Shown: positions 52,239-60,375 of the stretch, in pieces | How positions within the stretch are numbered: the first letter of the stretch is position 1 | Layout: each line of letters starts with the position of its first letter | Source: an uncultured Oscillospiraceae bacterium | Lineage (GTDB): Bacteria > Bacillota > Clostridia > Oscillospirales > Ruminococcaceae | Direction: 5' to 3' | Assembly (NCBI GenBank): GCA_934526065.1 | Contig: CAKSZX010000001.1 | Coordinates: 124,001 to 188,000 of the forward strand | DNA: 64,000 nt | Position numbers and translations under genes: made by a program | The notes under the pieces: generated by a model | Seen by the model: the letters and a program-made list of their open reading frames with translations, nothing else | The model's database searches: none | Told to the model about the DNA's origin: nothing

Positions 52239-52282
52239 AAAACCCTTGGAAAACGGCTGTTTTTCAAGGGTTTTCTTTTTTT
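52239..52282 (+). terminator. Displaced original rpsI terminator
   Basis: AAAACCCTTG/CAAGGGTTTT stem and T run ~25 bases beyond attR. Before integration it would have followed rpsI directly. Confidence 0.78.
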
Positions 52283-52419
52283 GCCGCATCTGCAAAAGTC
52301 TGTAAAAGTGCTTAAAATTTTGCTTGATAGTGACAGGTTAGTAACAAGTCAGTGACAAAAAATATCCGCCGGGGCACTATCGGATTATACCGATTTGAGC
52401 CGCAGCGGACAAATTTATT

Positions 52420-53541
52420 TTATTTTCTTTCGCCGAAGTACATATAAAGCTGGCATGGTATCATACCGTTGTAAAGTTTTCTTCTCTTATTCCGCTTTTT
52501 GCCAAAGTTGTTTTCAAATTCTCCGTCGGATGTGATTACATAATAAGACTTAACAGGGTTAAGTTCCAATCTTTTAGCTAAAACCTTTTCAAGATTTACC
52601 GCCTGTTGCAAATCTCCAAGGCGTTCGCCGTAAGGAGGGTTTGTTATAACGGTAGAATTTTCCCGGGGTTCAAATTTCTTCACATCTGCCCTGAAAAACT
52701 TTATATACTTGCCTACGCCGGCTTTGTCGGCATTCTTTTTTGCGGTTTCCAAAACAAGGGGGTCAATGTCAAAACCGTATGCCGTAAATTCGGCGTCGGT
52801 TTTAACGGCGTCTTTCCGCTTTTGTCTTTCTTCTTCCCAAACACTTTTTGGGATAAAGCTGTACTTCTCGGCGGCAAAGTGCCTTTTAAGCCCCGGGGCA
52901 ATGTTCAGGGCCTTTTGCGCTGCCTCTATAAGCAGTGTGCCGGAGCCGCAAAACGGGTCCTGTACAAGGCTGTCATCTCTTATTCTTGCCAAGTCCACAA
53001 TGGCCGCCGCAAGGGTTTCTTTTATAGGTGCTTCACCGCTGTTTCTGCGGTAGCCTCTTTTGTGCAAGCCGTCGCCGGATGTGTCCAGCATAATGCTTAC
53101 AATATCCTTGCGGATTGAAAATCTTATTTTATACAGGTCGCCGTTTTCAGGCAAAATTGATTCTCTGTACTGCTTTCTCATTTTTTCCACAATGGATTTT
53201 TTGATTATTTTTTGGCAGGCAGGCACGCTGGAAAGGGTAGAGGAAAGGGATGAACCCTTTACAGGAAATTCTGCGTCAAGGGGAAGAATACTCTTCCAAT
53301 CTATTGAAAATACGCCGTCAAAAAGCCGGTCAAAATCCGTGGCTTTAAATTCTTTAAGTAAAATCAAAACTCTTTCGGCTGTGCGCAAATTTATATTTGC
53401 GGCGGCTATGGTGCTTTCGTCGCCTTTAAAAACAATTCTGCCGTCGCTTACATCTATGTCACGACCGCCTATTTTTTTTATTTCATAGTTTAAAACGCTC
53501 TCTGTGCCGAAATAGCAAGGGGCGATAAGTGTATATTCCAT
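52420..53541 (-). CDS. THUMP-domain class I RNA methyltransferase (RlmL/YpsC-like)
   Basis: 373 residues: N-terminal THUMP/ferredoxin-like RNA-binding part (YEIKKIGGRDIDVSDGRIVFKG, RTAERVLILLKEF) and a Rossmann methyltransferase domain with QDPFCGSGTLLIEAA and the catalytic NPPYGERLG. This is the YpsC family, related to the RlmL/RlmK enzyme that makes m2G in 23S rRNA. Monocistronic, reading away from the sigma-factor gene. Confidence 0.92.
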   Translation of the reverse strand: MEYTLIAPCYFGTESVLNYEIKKIGGRDIDVSDGRIVFKGDESTIAAANINLRTAERVLILLKEFKATDFDRLFDGVFSIDWKSILPLDAEFPVKGSSLSSTLSSVPACQKIIKKSIVEKMRKQYRESILPENGDLYKIRFSIRKDIVSIMLDTSGDGLHKRGYRRNSGEAPIKETLAAAIVDLARIRDDSLVQDPFCGSGTLLIEAAQKALNIAPGLKRHFAAEKYSFIPKSVWEEERQKRKDAVKTDAEFTAYGFDIDPLVLETAKKNADKAGVGKYIKFFRADVKKFEPRENSTVITNPPYGERLGDLQQAVNLEKVLAKRLELNPVKSYYVITSDGEFENNFGKKRNKRRKLYNGMIPCQLYMYFGERK

Positions 53542-53661
53542 TAAGTGTTCCTTTCAAATGTGTTAAGGGATATTTTCTTTTTACTTTATAAGTATAAAGT
53601 AAAATTTCTGTTATTGCAACAAAAACAGAAAATATTCTTACAAAATTTACATAAATATTGT

Positions 53662-53690
53662 TTGACAGTATATTTTTTCTTGTGTATAAT
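53662..53690 (+). promoter_or_regulatory. Consensus promoter of the sigma-factor gene
   Basis: TTGACA (53662-53667), 17-base spacer, TATAAT (53685-53690). Its position sets the gene start at 53727. Confidence 0.85.
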
Positions 53691-53726
53691 ATAGATTGTA
53701 AAATAATACGAAACGGTACAGACTAT

Positions 53727-54263
53727 ATGCAGGAAATTACAAATGATGTTATTGAAAGAGCTAAAAAAGGCTCTTCGGCGGATATTGAGTATATTTTTGC
53801 ACGGTTTAAAGGGTCTGTGGCGTCTTGTGCCGCTAAACTGCGCACGGAATTTTTTGATTTTGACGATGCAGTTCAGGAAGGTAATATAGGTTTATTTAAG
53901 GCTATTTTAGGCTACCGTGAAGACAGAAACGCTTCTTTTCCCACCTATGCTAAAAAATGTATTTTAAATAATATGTTATCGGCAAGAAAAAGTGCTTACT
54001 CGAATAAAAACCGGGTTTTGAACAACGCCTTGCCATTGGACGAAAGTATTCTTTTGCAAAGTTTTGAATTCGACCTTATCGCTCGGGAGCAAAACAGAGA
54101 ATTTATTGAAAGCGCAAGGCAGAAGTTATCAAAATTTGAATTTTTAATATTCAGCCTGCACACAATGCAATATTCGTACGGAGAAATTGCGAAAATAGTT
54201 AATAAAAGCGAAAAATCCGTCAATAATGCCATTCAACGAATTCACAAAAAACTTAGGCAATAG
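53727..54263 (+). CDS. RNA polymerase sigma-70 family factor
   Basis: 178 residues. Region 2 (FDFDDAVQEGNIGLFKAILGYREDRNASFPTYAKKCILNNMLSARK) and region 4 HTH (MQYSYGEIAKIVNKSEKSVNNAIQRIHKKL) are clear; regions 1 and 3 are absent, like SigH/ECF-sized factors. The promoter ends at 53690, so the ATG at 53727 is the start, not 53658. No anti-sigma gene is adjacent. Target promoters unknown. Confidence 0.88.
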   Translation: MQEITNDVIERAKKGSSADIEYIFARFKGSVASCAAKLRTEFFDFDDAVQEGNIGLFKAILGYREDRNASFPTYAKKCILNNMLSARKSAYSNKNRVLNNALPLDESILLQSFEFDLIAREQNREFIESARQKLSKFEFLIFSLHTMQYSYGEIAKIVNKSEKSVNNAIQRIHKKLRQ

Positions 54264-54312
54264 GCGTAGGGTACGCTTATAAGAAGATAGGGTTGAGGTT
54301 TCAAATCCTATC
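54264..54312 (+). other. Two hairpins before the zinc-ribbon gene
   Basis: GCGTA-ggg-TACGC (54264-54276) and GATAGG/CCTATC (54286-54312) whose loop region reads GAGGTTTCAAATCC, like a tRNA T arm. No matching 5' tRNA half is present, so this is a leader structure or a tRNA remnant. Confidence 0.4.
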
Positions 54313-54347
54313 CGGGGTAAAATACATTTTTTAAGGAGAACATACCA

Positions 54348-54644
54348 ATGTATCAGGACAAAATTTTGATCTGCAAAGATTGCGGAAAGGAATTCACATT
54401 CACACGGGGCGAACAGGAATTTTACGCTTCAAAGGGCTTTGAAAACGAGCCTACACGCTGCAAAGAATGCCGTGCACGGAGAAAAGCACGCACATCAAAC
54501 GGCGAGGCAAAGCCGGCAAGAGAGTACTATGTTACAACTTGCGCCAACTGCGGCAAAGAGGCAAGAGTGCCTTTTAAACCCAGAGAGGACAGACCTGTTT
54601 TGTGCAGCGCTTGCTACGCTTTGAAAATCGGCGCACAGGACTGA
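54348..54644 (+). CDS. Double zinc-ribbon protein
   Basis: 98 residues with two zinc ribbons: CKDCGKEFTFTRGEQEFYASKGFENEPTRC... region with CxxC pairs CKDC and CKEC, then CANC and CSAC. The first matches the small 'probable zinc-ribbon' family with the conserved GEQEFY segment. Likely binds nucleic acid or protein; function unknown. AAGGAGAA before the ATG. Confidence 0.82.
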   Translation: MYQDKILICKDCGKEFTFTRGEQEFYASKGFENEPTRCKECRARRKARTSNGEAKPAREYYVTTCANCGKEARVPFKPREDRPVLCSACYALKIGAQD

Positions 54645-54668
54645 TTTATACCGATTAAAATAAAATTT

Positions 54669-54700
54669 CCGCCGGCTTTGTTTAAAGTCGGCGGTTTTGT
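54669..54700 (+). terminator. Terminator of the zinc-ribbon gene
   Basis: CCGCCG/CGGCGG hairpin followed by TTTTGT. Confidence 0.8.
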
Positions 54701-54710
54701 ATAACTTTGT

Positions 54711-54745
54711 TTAAAAACAGCGGCAGGCAAAAGGCCTGCCGCCGT
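54711..54745 (-). terminator. Terminator of the 297-residue membrane protein gene
   Basis: GCGGCAGGC/GCCTGCCGC stem with TTTTT tail on the minus strand. Confidence 0.82.
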
Positions 54746-54776
54746 TGCTTTATCGGGTTAGGGCTTTAAGGCGATT

Positions 54777-55670
54777 TTATTGCCCGGTTTCGCTTTTTTC
54801 TTCGGGACAAGTTTTTTCAAAATATTTTAAGAAAGAGAAAAGTAAAATGGTTTGTGTTGCCAAAGATACAGTAACATACCGAATTTTAATTTTCGCTTTG
54901 ATATTTGCGAAAATTATAAAAGAAGTCAAAAGTATTATTGTTTCCGATATTAAATGTATTGTCATTCTTTTACGCATTTTTGCCGCATTTGTTCCGATTT
55001 TTTGCACAAATAGATTTTCTTTTAAAAGCCTGTTTGGAATGATAACCGTGGAGTAAATGCCGAGTGCCGCCGTCCACATATTTATAACATTTAAAACGAA
55101 ATAATAGTTATCCTCTATCAATATAGATACAAGTATTGCGGCGGCAAGTACCGGCATGCAATAAAGACCTTCTTTTATCTCTTTCAGTGCCGCTGCTTGT
55201 CTGCACATGATAATGTTATTATCCGATTGAACTTTTGTATAGATTTCCTTGGGGCAGATTTTGTTAAAAAATTTCAGGTAAGAAAGCAATAAAACCATGT
55301 GGATTATAAAAAATATTACAGTGTATATTATTTTTCCGGGTAAACTTTCGCCGGGGAAAAATTTGAGAACAGAGAAAAATAATACTGTTTCAATTATCCG
55401 GTGTATACGCCCTCTTTTGTCCACAACTTCTCTGTCGCAATTTATTAGTTCTACAAATTCCGGTTCTTTCAGCAGGTACATGGGCTCTATAATTGTATAT
55501 CTTGATACATAAAATACGCACCAACTATAAAATCCGGTAAATGAATGCACAGTTGTGACTCCCAAATAGATGGCAATCAAAAGGGAAACCAATGCAATAA
55601 GGCAAAAAATAAAAGTCAAAAAAATGTTGTCACTTTGTTGCTCCGCTTTGATTAAAATGTTTTGTTTCAT
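54777..55670 (-). CDS. Membrane protein with internal duplication
   Basis: 297 residues and about seven helices. Two parts of the sequence look alike: LLLSYLKFFNKICPKEI near residue 140 and LLFSFLKYFEKTCPEEK near residue 280, each following an R(G/K)R...H-I-E(T) helix. This suggests a doubled unit. AGGAGGT precedes the ATG. No family recognised; no neighbours that give a role. Confidence 0.7.
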   Translation of the reverse strand: MKQNILIKAEQQSDNIFLTFIFCLIALVSLLIAIYLGVTTVHSFTGFYSWCVFYVSRYTIIEPMYLLKEPEFVELINCDREVVDKRGRIHRIIETVLFFSVLKFFPGESLPGKIIYTVIFFIIHMVLLLSYLKFFNKICPKEIYTKVQSDNNIIMCRQAAALKEIKEGLYCMPVLAAAILVSILIEDNYYFVLNVINMWTAALGIYSTVIIPNRLLKENLFVQKIGTNAAKMRKRMTIHLISETIILLTSFIIFANIKAKIKIRYVTVSLATQTILLFSFLKYFEKTCPEEKSETGQ

Positions 55671-55804
55671 AACATTACCTCCTATTGCAAATAATTACTA
55701 CAAAATGAAGTTATTTGATTAAAATAATAGTATATATTTTATATAATTATAACATTGCTTTTATCATCACGCAATATTTTTCAAAATTATTCCACAGTTT
55801 TCGG

Positions 55805-55836
55805 TAAAATAAAAATGCAGGGCGAACCCTGCATTT
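55805..55836 (-). terminator. Terminator of thiT
   Basis: AAATGCAGGG-cgaa-CCCTGCATTT with a T-rich tail on the minus strand. Confidence 0.88.
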
Positions 55837-55863
55837 CTCTTATAAATTCCAATGGCGTATGGA

Positions 55864-56487
55864 TTATTTCATCAAATCTTTAAAGAACTTCTGCTTGCCG
55901 ATTATATAAGCGACAACGGATGTTATAACAAGTTCCGGCAACAGGTAAGAGCCGTTGTACATAACGCTGTACAAAACATACAAAGCCGTGCCGTCACCCA
56001 ATGATGCAAAAATGTTGTTGCCGAGGGTAAAGCCTTCCTGTGTGAAGAACCATTCCGCATAGCTTGAATAGAGCAAATAGCCGGAAGCAAAGTGGGATAC
56101 AAATCTTAAAAAAATTGCCAAAGCACTGCCGGCGGCAAGTTCTTTTGCCGGGTTGTTAAATTTACCTCTGAAAATACCGCCTATGCCCAAAATTGTAAAG
56201 GCGATTATATAGTCGATAAGTATTACCAAAAATGTTGTAAGGGCGTCCATACCGGCAATGCCTTTAATCCCTGTAAAAAGCTGAATAAGGGCAAAAGCAA
56301 ATGAAGACATAAAGCCCCACTTTAAGCCGTAAAGATAAGAAATAATGATTATAGGCAACATACTGCAAAATGTAATTGAGCCGCCGTTTGGCCAAATGCC
56401 GTCAATTTTCGGAAAAATTGAAAGAATAGATGCCAAGGCGATAAGCATACCGCAGGTTACCAATGTTTTTGTTTTGTTTTGTTGCAT
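55864..56487 (-). CDS. thiT: Thiamine transporter ThiT (ECF S component)
   Basis: 207 residues, six helices. The thiamine-binding S-component pattern is visible (GSITFCSMLPIIIISYLYGLKWGFMSSFAFALIQLFTG, YNGSYLLPELVIT). It works with the shared EcfAAT energising module, which is not in the window. I start at 56487, where GGGAGG precedes the ATG; the frame to 56616 runs through the leader. The TPP riboswitch upstream confirms the substrate. Confidence 0.93.
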   Translation of the reverse strand: MQQNKTKTLVTCGMLIALASILSIFPKIDGIWPNGGSITFCSMLPIIIISYLYGLKWGFMSSFAFALIQLFTGIKGIAGMDALTTFLVILIDYIIAFTILGIGGIFRGKFNNPAKELAAGSALAIFLRFVSHFASGYLLYSSYAEWFFTQEGFTLGNNIFASLGDGTALYVLYSVMYNGSYLLPELVITSVVAYIIGKQKFFKDLMK

Positions 56488-56535
56488 AAAAATTCCTCCC
56501 GACCTTGTATCAAGGTCACTTAATAAATTCGGAGC

Positions 56536-56572
56536 ATAAAAACAAAACCTTGTTGACATTACACCAACAAGG
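56536..56572 (-). terminator. Terminator of the TPP expression platform
   Basis: CCTTGTTG/CAACAAGG hairpin followed on the minus strand by TTTTGTTTTT, between the aptamer and thiT. A second small stem GACCTTG/CAAGGTC lies against the thiT ribosome binding site. Confidence 0.8.
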
Positions 56573-56642
56573 AGAATAAACAAAAAATCCCCGTACACGG
56601 CTTGCAATGCAAACACACATACAGGATTACTTTATGTAAAAC

Positions 56643-56718
56643 TCCCTACGCCGGTATTATCCGTGTCAGGTAAAGGGTTTAAGCCGGTAAGGCTAATCTC
56701 AGCAGAAAGCTCCCCTGT
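56643..56718 (-). promoter_or_regulatory. TPP riboswitch (THI element)
   Basis: Minus strand: AACAGGGGAGC ... CTGAGATT ... ACCCTTTACCTGACACGGATAATACCGGCGTAGGGA-type sequence, including CTGAGA and GGATAATACCGGCG, the two pyrophosphate/pyrimidine-binding signatures of THI elements. Bound TPP should favour the downstream terminator and lower thiT expression. Confidence 0.95.
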
Positions 56719-56776
56719 TTTTATGTTCGCAAATATAATAGCACCATGGCGGTAAATTGTCAATATCCGATTACCG

Positions 56777-56805
56777 TTGCCATTTGCCTTATGGCAGAGT
56801 ATAAT
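56777..56805 (+). promoter_or_regulatory. Promoter of the LOR-domain gene
   Basis: TTGCCA (56777-56782), 17-base spacer, TATAAT (56800-56805). Confidence 0.75.
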
Positions 56806-56828
56806 AAAAACAAAAGGAGAGAGTTAAT

Positions 56829-57299
56829 ATGAGATTATTGCTTAAACAAAAGATGTTTTCCTTGCTGGACAGCTATGATATTTACGACGAAAACGGCCAA
56901 AAGGCATACACCGTAAAAAGTGATTTTGCCCTTAGCCACAGTATGCACATATACGATGCAATGGGTTATGAACAGGCCTATATAAAGCAGAGAATATTTA
57001 CATTTTTGCCGGCATTTGAAATTTATGTGGGAGATACATATTTAGGTTGTATAAAAAAGGAGCTGACCCTTTTTAAACCGAAATTTATTGTAGAATACAA
57101 AGATTGGTATGTGCAAGGGGATTTGTTTGAATGGGATTACAGCATATATGCCGATAACGGTGAATTGGTTGCCGCTGTCAGCCGTGAATTGAACTGGACA
57201 GATACATATTATATTGATGTGAAAAACATAAACGACGCCATTGATGTTTTGGCTTTTGTGCTGGCCATGGATGCGGAAAAATGTTCAAGAAACAATTAA
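56829..57299 (+). CDS. LURP-one/tubby-like (YxjI-type) protein
   Basis: 156 residues matching the LURP-one-related beta-barrel family: MRLLLKQKMFSLLDSYDIYDENGQKAYTVKSDFALSHSMHIYD, then strand pairs and the C-terminal helix DAIDVLAFVLAMDAEKC. Function in bacteria is unknown; the fold is tubby-like and may bind phospholipid or act in membrane repair. AAGGAGAG before the ATG. Monocistronic. Confidence 0.85.
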   Translation: MRLLLKQKMFSLLDSYDIYDENGQKAYTVKSDFALSHSMHIYDAMGYEQAYIKQRIFTFLPAFEIYVGDTYLGCIKKELTLFKPKFIVEYKDWYVQGDLFEWDYSIYADNGELVAAVSRELNWTDTYYIDVKNINDAIDVLAFVLAMDAEKCSRNN

Positions 57300-57301
57300 A
57301 A

Positions 57302-57327
57302 TAACCGCCCGGTTAAGGGCGGTTTGG
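57302..57327 (-). terminator. Terminator of nth
   Basis: AACCGCCC/GGGCGGTT stem with TATTTT tail on the minus strand. Confidence 0.75.
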
Positions 57328-57345
57328 AAAATTTGCGGTTAAGGA

Positions 57346-58017
57346 TTATTTTTCCCCTTTAGCGGCTTTTTCAAGGTTTTTCCGATAGTCGCAAACAGGA
57401 TTTAAAATGCAGTTTTCGCAGTGAGGGCTGCGCCGGGTGCAAACCTCTCTGCCGTGAAGCACAAATCTGTGGCAGGTGTCGTTCCGCTTGTCCATAGGCA
57501 AAACTTTTCTCAACCGCATTTCCACATGAACCGGGTCTTTGCTGTTTTTGTCGCTCTTTTTCATAAATCCCAATCGGTTGGAAATTCTTATGCAATGAGT
57601 GTCCGCAACCACGGCAGGCTGACCGTAAATATCGCCTAAAATAAGGTTGGCGCTTTTTCTGCCTACACCGGGCAATTTTAAAAGCTCCTCCATTGTGTCC
57701 GGCACAATGCCGTTGTATTTGTCACGGAGCATGGTCATACACCGCTTAATGTCTCTTGCCTTGCTGTTGCCGAGACCGCAGGGCTTTACGATTTCGGTTA
57801 TGTCCTCTAACGGGGCATCTGCAAGGGCGTTTATTGTGGGGTATTTTGCAAATAGTATAGGGGTTATCATATTTACTCTTGCATCGGTGCATTGTGCCGC
57901 AAGACGGACGCTTACAAGCAGCTGCCATGCATTTGAAGTGTCAAGGGTACATTCGGCAATCGGGTATGCCTGTTCCAGCAGCCGGGTTATTTCCGCTGCC
58001 TGTTTTTTTGTTTTCAT
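57346..58017 (-). CDS. nth: Endonuclease III
   Basis: Base-excision repair glycosylase/AP lyase for oxidised pyrimidines, 223 residues. Helix-hairpin-helix with catalytic Lys (LPGVGRKSANLIL), catalytic Asp (VVADTHCIR), and the [4Fe-4S] Cys pattern CTRRSPHCENCILNPVC. The common SAQTTD motif reads AAQCTD. Divergent from the esterase gene. Confidence 0.95.
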   Translation of the reverse strand: MKTKKQAAEITRLLEQAYPIAECTLDTSNAWQLLVSVRLAAQCTDARVNMITPILFAKYPTINALADAPLEDITEIVKPCGLGNSKARDIKRCMTMLRDKYNGIVPDTMEELLKLPGVGRKSANLILGDIYGQPAVVADTHCIRISNRLGFMKKSDKNSKDPVHVEMRLRKVLPMDKRNDTCHRFVLHGREVCTRRSPHCENCILNPVCDYRKNLEKAAKGEK

Positions 58018-58091
58018 ATTTGTTTATCACCTTTTTATCGTATTTGTTTCTTATAATATCACACAAATAACAATTTTTAAAGGAGGCAAAT

Positions 58092-58928
58092 ATGGCTTAT
58101 ATCAATTCAACTATTTACTCAAATGTTTTAAGGCAGGAGGTAGCGCTGGATCTGTTTTTGCCAAATGACAAACCGGATCGGGGTATTATCGAACCCCGGG
58201 GGGTAATATACTTCCTTCACGGCTTGGGTTCAAGCGAAAAGCGTTTCAGAGAATATACTGCGGTTAACAGATATGCGGCAGATAATGATTTGGCTATGGT
58301 CTATGTAAGCGCACCCCAGAGCTTTTACAACGATATGAAATACGGTTTGCCGTATTACACATATATAACCGAGGAGCTTCCTCAATTATTGAAATCTCTT
58401 TATAACATTGATTTTCCAAGAGAAAAAACATTTATTGCCGGACTTTCAATGGGCGGATACGGCGCATTCAGAATCGGTCTTTCAAAGCCGGAGATGTTTG
58501 CCGGTGTGGCAAGCCTTTCAGGTGCCTGTGACATAAGAATGATGGCTGAAACCGTTAAAAAAATGCCGGTAATAGAAGGGGATTCAAAGAGTTTTATCCC
58601 GGCTTTCGGCGAAGATTGTGACATTAAAGACGAGCAGGACTTGTACTACCTTGCAAAGAAAGTTGCGGAGATGCCTAAGGAAAAACAGCCTCGCATTGCT
58701 CTTATGACAGGTAAACAGGATGACCTTTTCTTCCTTCACGATCAGGCAAAGGCCTTGGGGGAATATATGAAAGGCCTTGATTTAAGAGAATTTAAGTATA
58801 TGGCTTGGGACGGCGTACACGATTACACCTTCTGGGACAGAGCGATTTTGCATACTATTTCCTACTTCTTGCAGAATGATTACGACAAAAAACAAATCGA
58901 GCTTTGGACAACAGAGGCCACCCTATGA
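58092..58928 (+). CDS. Alpha/beta-hydrolase esterase (EstA/esterase D type)
   Basis: 278 residues. HGLGSSEKRF oxyanion region, nucleophile GLSMGGYG (Ser), acid in TGKQDD, and His in GVHDYTFWD form the triad of the tributyrin/acetyl esterase family. Cytosolic, no signal peptide. AAAGGAGG before the ATG. The stop overlaps the start of rarA (ATGA), so both are translated together. Confidence 0.88.
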   Translation: MAYINSTIYSNVLRQEVALDLFLPNDKPDRGIIEPRGVIYFLHGLGSSEKRFREYTAVNRYAADNDLAMVYVSAPQSFYNDMKYGLPYYTYITEELPQLLKSLYNIDFPREKTFIAGLSMGGYGAFRIGLSKPEMFAGVASLSGACDIRMMAETVKKMPVIEGDSKSFIPAFGEDCDIKDEQDLYYLAKKVAEMPKEKQPRIALMTGKQDDLFFLHDQAKALGEYMKGLDLREFKYMAWDGVHDYTFWDRAILHTISYFLQNDYDKKQIELWTTEATL

Positions 58929-60187
58929 GTAAACCTTTGGCGGCGGCATTCAGACCCCAAAGTTTAGATGATGTGCGGGGGCAAAAACATCTGCTTGGCA
59001 AAAACAGCGTTTTTCGTATGGCTGTGGAAAGCGGTGCTCTGCCTAATATGATATTTTACGGCCCCTCCGGGGTTGGAAAAACCACCGTTGCCACAATAGT
59101 TGCCAAAATGAGCAACAAAAAACTGTTTAAGCTTAACGGCACACAAAGCTCCGTAGGTGACATAAAGGACATAATATCTCAAATTGATACCATAGGTGCG
59201 GAAAACGGAATATTATTGTACTTAGATGAAATACAATATCTAAACAAAAAACAGCAGCAATCACTTTTGGAGGTTATAGAGGACGGTTCGGTTACTCTCA
59301 TTGCCTCCACAACGGAAAATCCGTATTTTTCCGTGTTTAACGCAATACTGTCACGCAGTACCATATTTGAGTTTAAGCCCCTTACGCCGGAGGATATAGC
59401 CCGGGGGATAAACAGGGTTATAAAAAAATACAATCGGGAAAATCACAGCGAAGTATCCCTTGACCCACAGGCGGAGGACATAATATCCCACAGCTGTTCC
59501 GGGGATATGAGGAAGGCGTTAAACGCTTTGGAACTGCTTATTTCCGCCGCAAATTACGGCGATATACCGGTTATAACCGGGGATATGGCAAAACAGGTGG
59601 CACAGCGCAGCAGCAACAGATTTGACAACGGCGGAGATGTACACTACAATCTTTTGTCCGCATTGCAAAAATCCATAAGAGGCTCCGACGAAAACGCCGC
59701 ACTTCATTATCTGGCAAGACTTTTGGACGCCGACGGCATGCTGCCTGCAATACGCCGACTGCTTATTATTGCCTGTGAAGATATAGGCCTTGCCTATCCC
59801 CAGGCCATACCTATCGTAAAAGCCTGCTGTGACATTGCCTTGCAAACCGGCTTGCCGGAGGCGAGAATTCCCCTTGCCGATGGGGTTATTCTCCTTGCCA
59901 CAGCCCCAAAAAGCAACAGCGGGGAGCTGGCAATAAACGCCGCCTTTGACAGAGTGCAAACAGGCGGTTACGGGGATGTGCCGGATTATTTAAAAGACAA
60001 GGCGAACCCTGCGCAAAAGGGATTGTCAGCGGAGGAAAGATATAAGTATCCCCATGATTACCCAAACCATTGGGTAGAACAGCGCTATCTTCCTGTTGAA
60101 ATTCGGGGTGATATATATTACAAATACGGAGAAAATAAAATCGAACAAGCGGCCAAGGCCTATTGGGACAGAATAAAAAAGATATAA
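58925..60187 (+). CDS. rarA: Replication-associated recombination protein RarA (MgsA)
   Basis: AAA+ clamp-loader-like ATPase acting at stalled forks, 420 residues. PLAAAFRPQSLDDVRGQKHLLG opening, Walker A GPSGVGKTT, Walker B YLDEIQYLNKKQQQ, sensor 1 ASTTENPYFS, arginine finger ILSRSTIFEF, and C-terminal AACEDIGLA and YKYPHDYP..WVEQRYLP, all as in RarA. I start at 58925, the ATG overlapping the esterase stop, since family proteins begin there. Confidence 0.95.
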   Translation: MSKPLAAAFRPQSLDDVRGQKHLLGKNSVFRMAVESGALPNMIFYGPSGVGKTTVATIVAKMSNKKLFKLNGTQSSVGDIKDIISQIDTIGAENGILLYLDEIQYLNKKQQQSLLEVIEDGSVTLIASTTENPYFSVFNAILSRSTIFEFKPLTPEDIARGINRVIKKYNRENHSEVSLDPQAEDIISHSCSGDMRKALNALELLISAANYGDIPVITGDMAKQVAQRSSNRFDNGGDVHYNLLSALQKSIRGSDENAALHYLARLLDADGMLPAIRRLLIIACEDIGLAYPQAIPIVKACCDIALQTGLPEARIPLADGVILLATAPKSNSGELAINAAFDRVQTGGYGDVPDYLKDKANPAQKGLSAEERYKYPHDYPNHWVEQRYLPVEIRGDIYYKYGENKIEQAAKAYWDRIKKI

Positions 60188-60210
60188 TTACATAAATTTC
60201 ATAAAAAGCT

Positions 60211-60242
60211 ACCTGCCTTGTTAATTGACAAGGCAGGTTTTA
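60211..60242 (+). terminator. Terminator of rarA
   Basis: ACCTGCCTTG/CAAGGCAGGT hairpin with TTTTAT tail. Confidence 0.85.
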
Positions 60243-60306
60243 TATTGGGAAAATTAAAAATCCTTTTTTTCGCATAAATTGCAGGGCTTGAGCCGTCTAT
60301 TGGTAC

Positions 60307-60335
60307 TTGCAACAAAAATTAAAGTGGGGTATAAT
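60307..60335 (+). promoter_or_regulatory. Promoter of trkA-trkH
   Basis: TTGCAA (60307-60312), 17-base spacer, TATAAT (60330-60335). Confidence 0.78.
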
Positions 60336-60375
60336 GGTAGCATATAATTACTATAAAACACAGGAGATACATTCG

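Noticed and set aside
54281..54320. Complete tRNA gene
   Set aside because: Only a T-arm-like sequence is present; no acceptor stem, D arm or anticodon arm can be formed around it.
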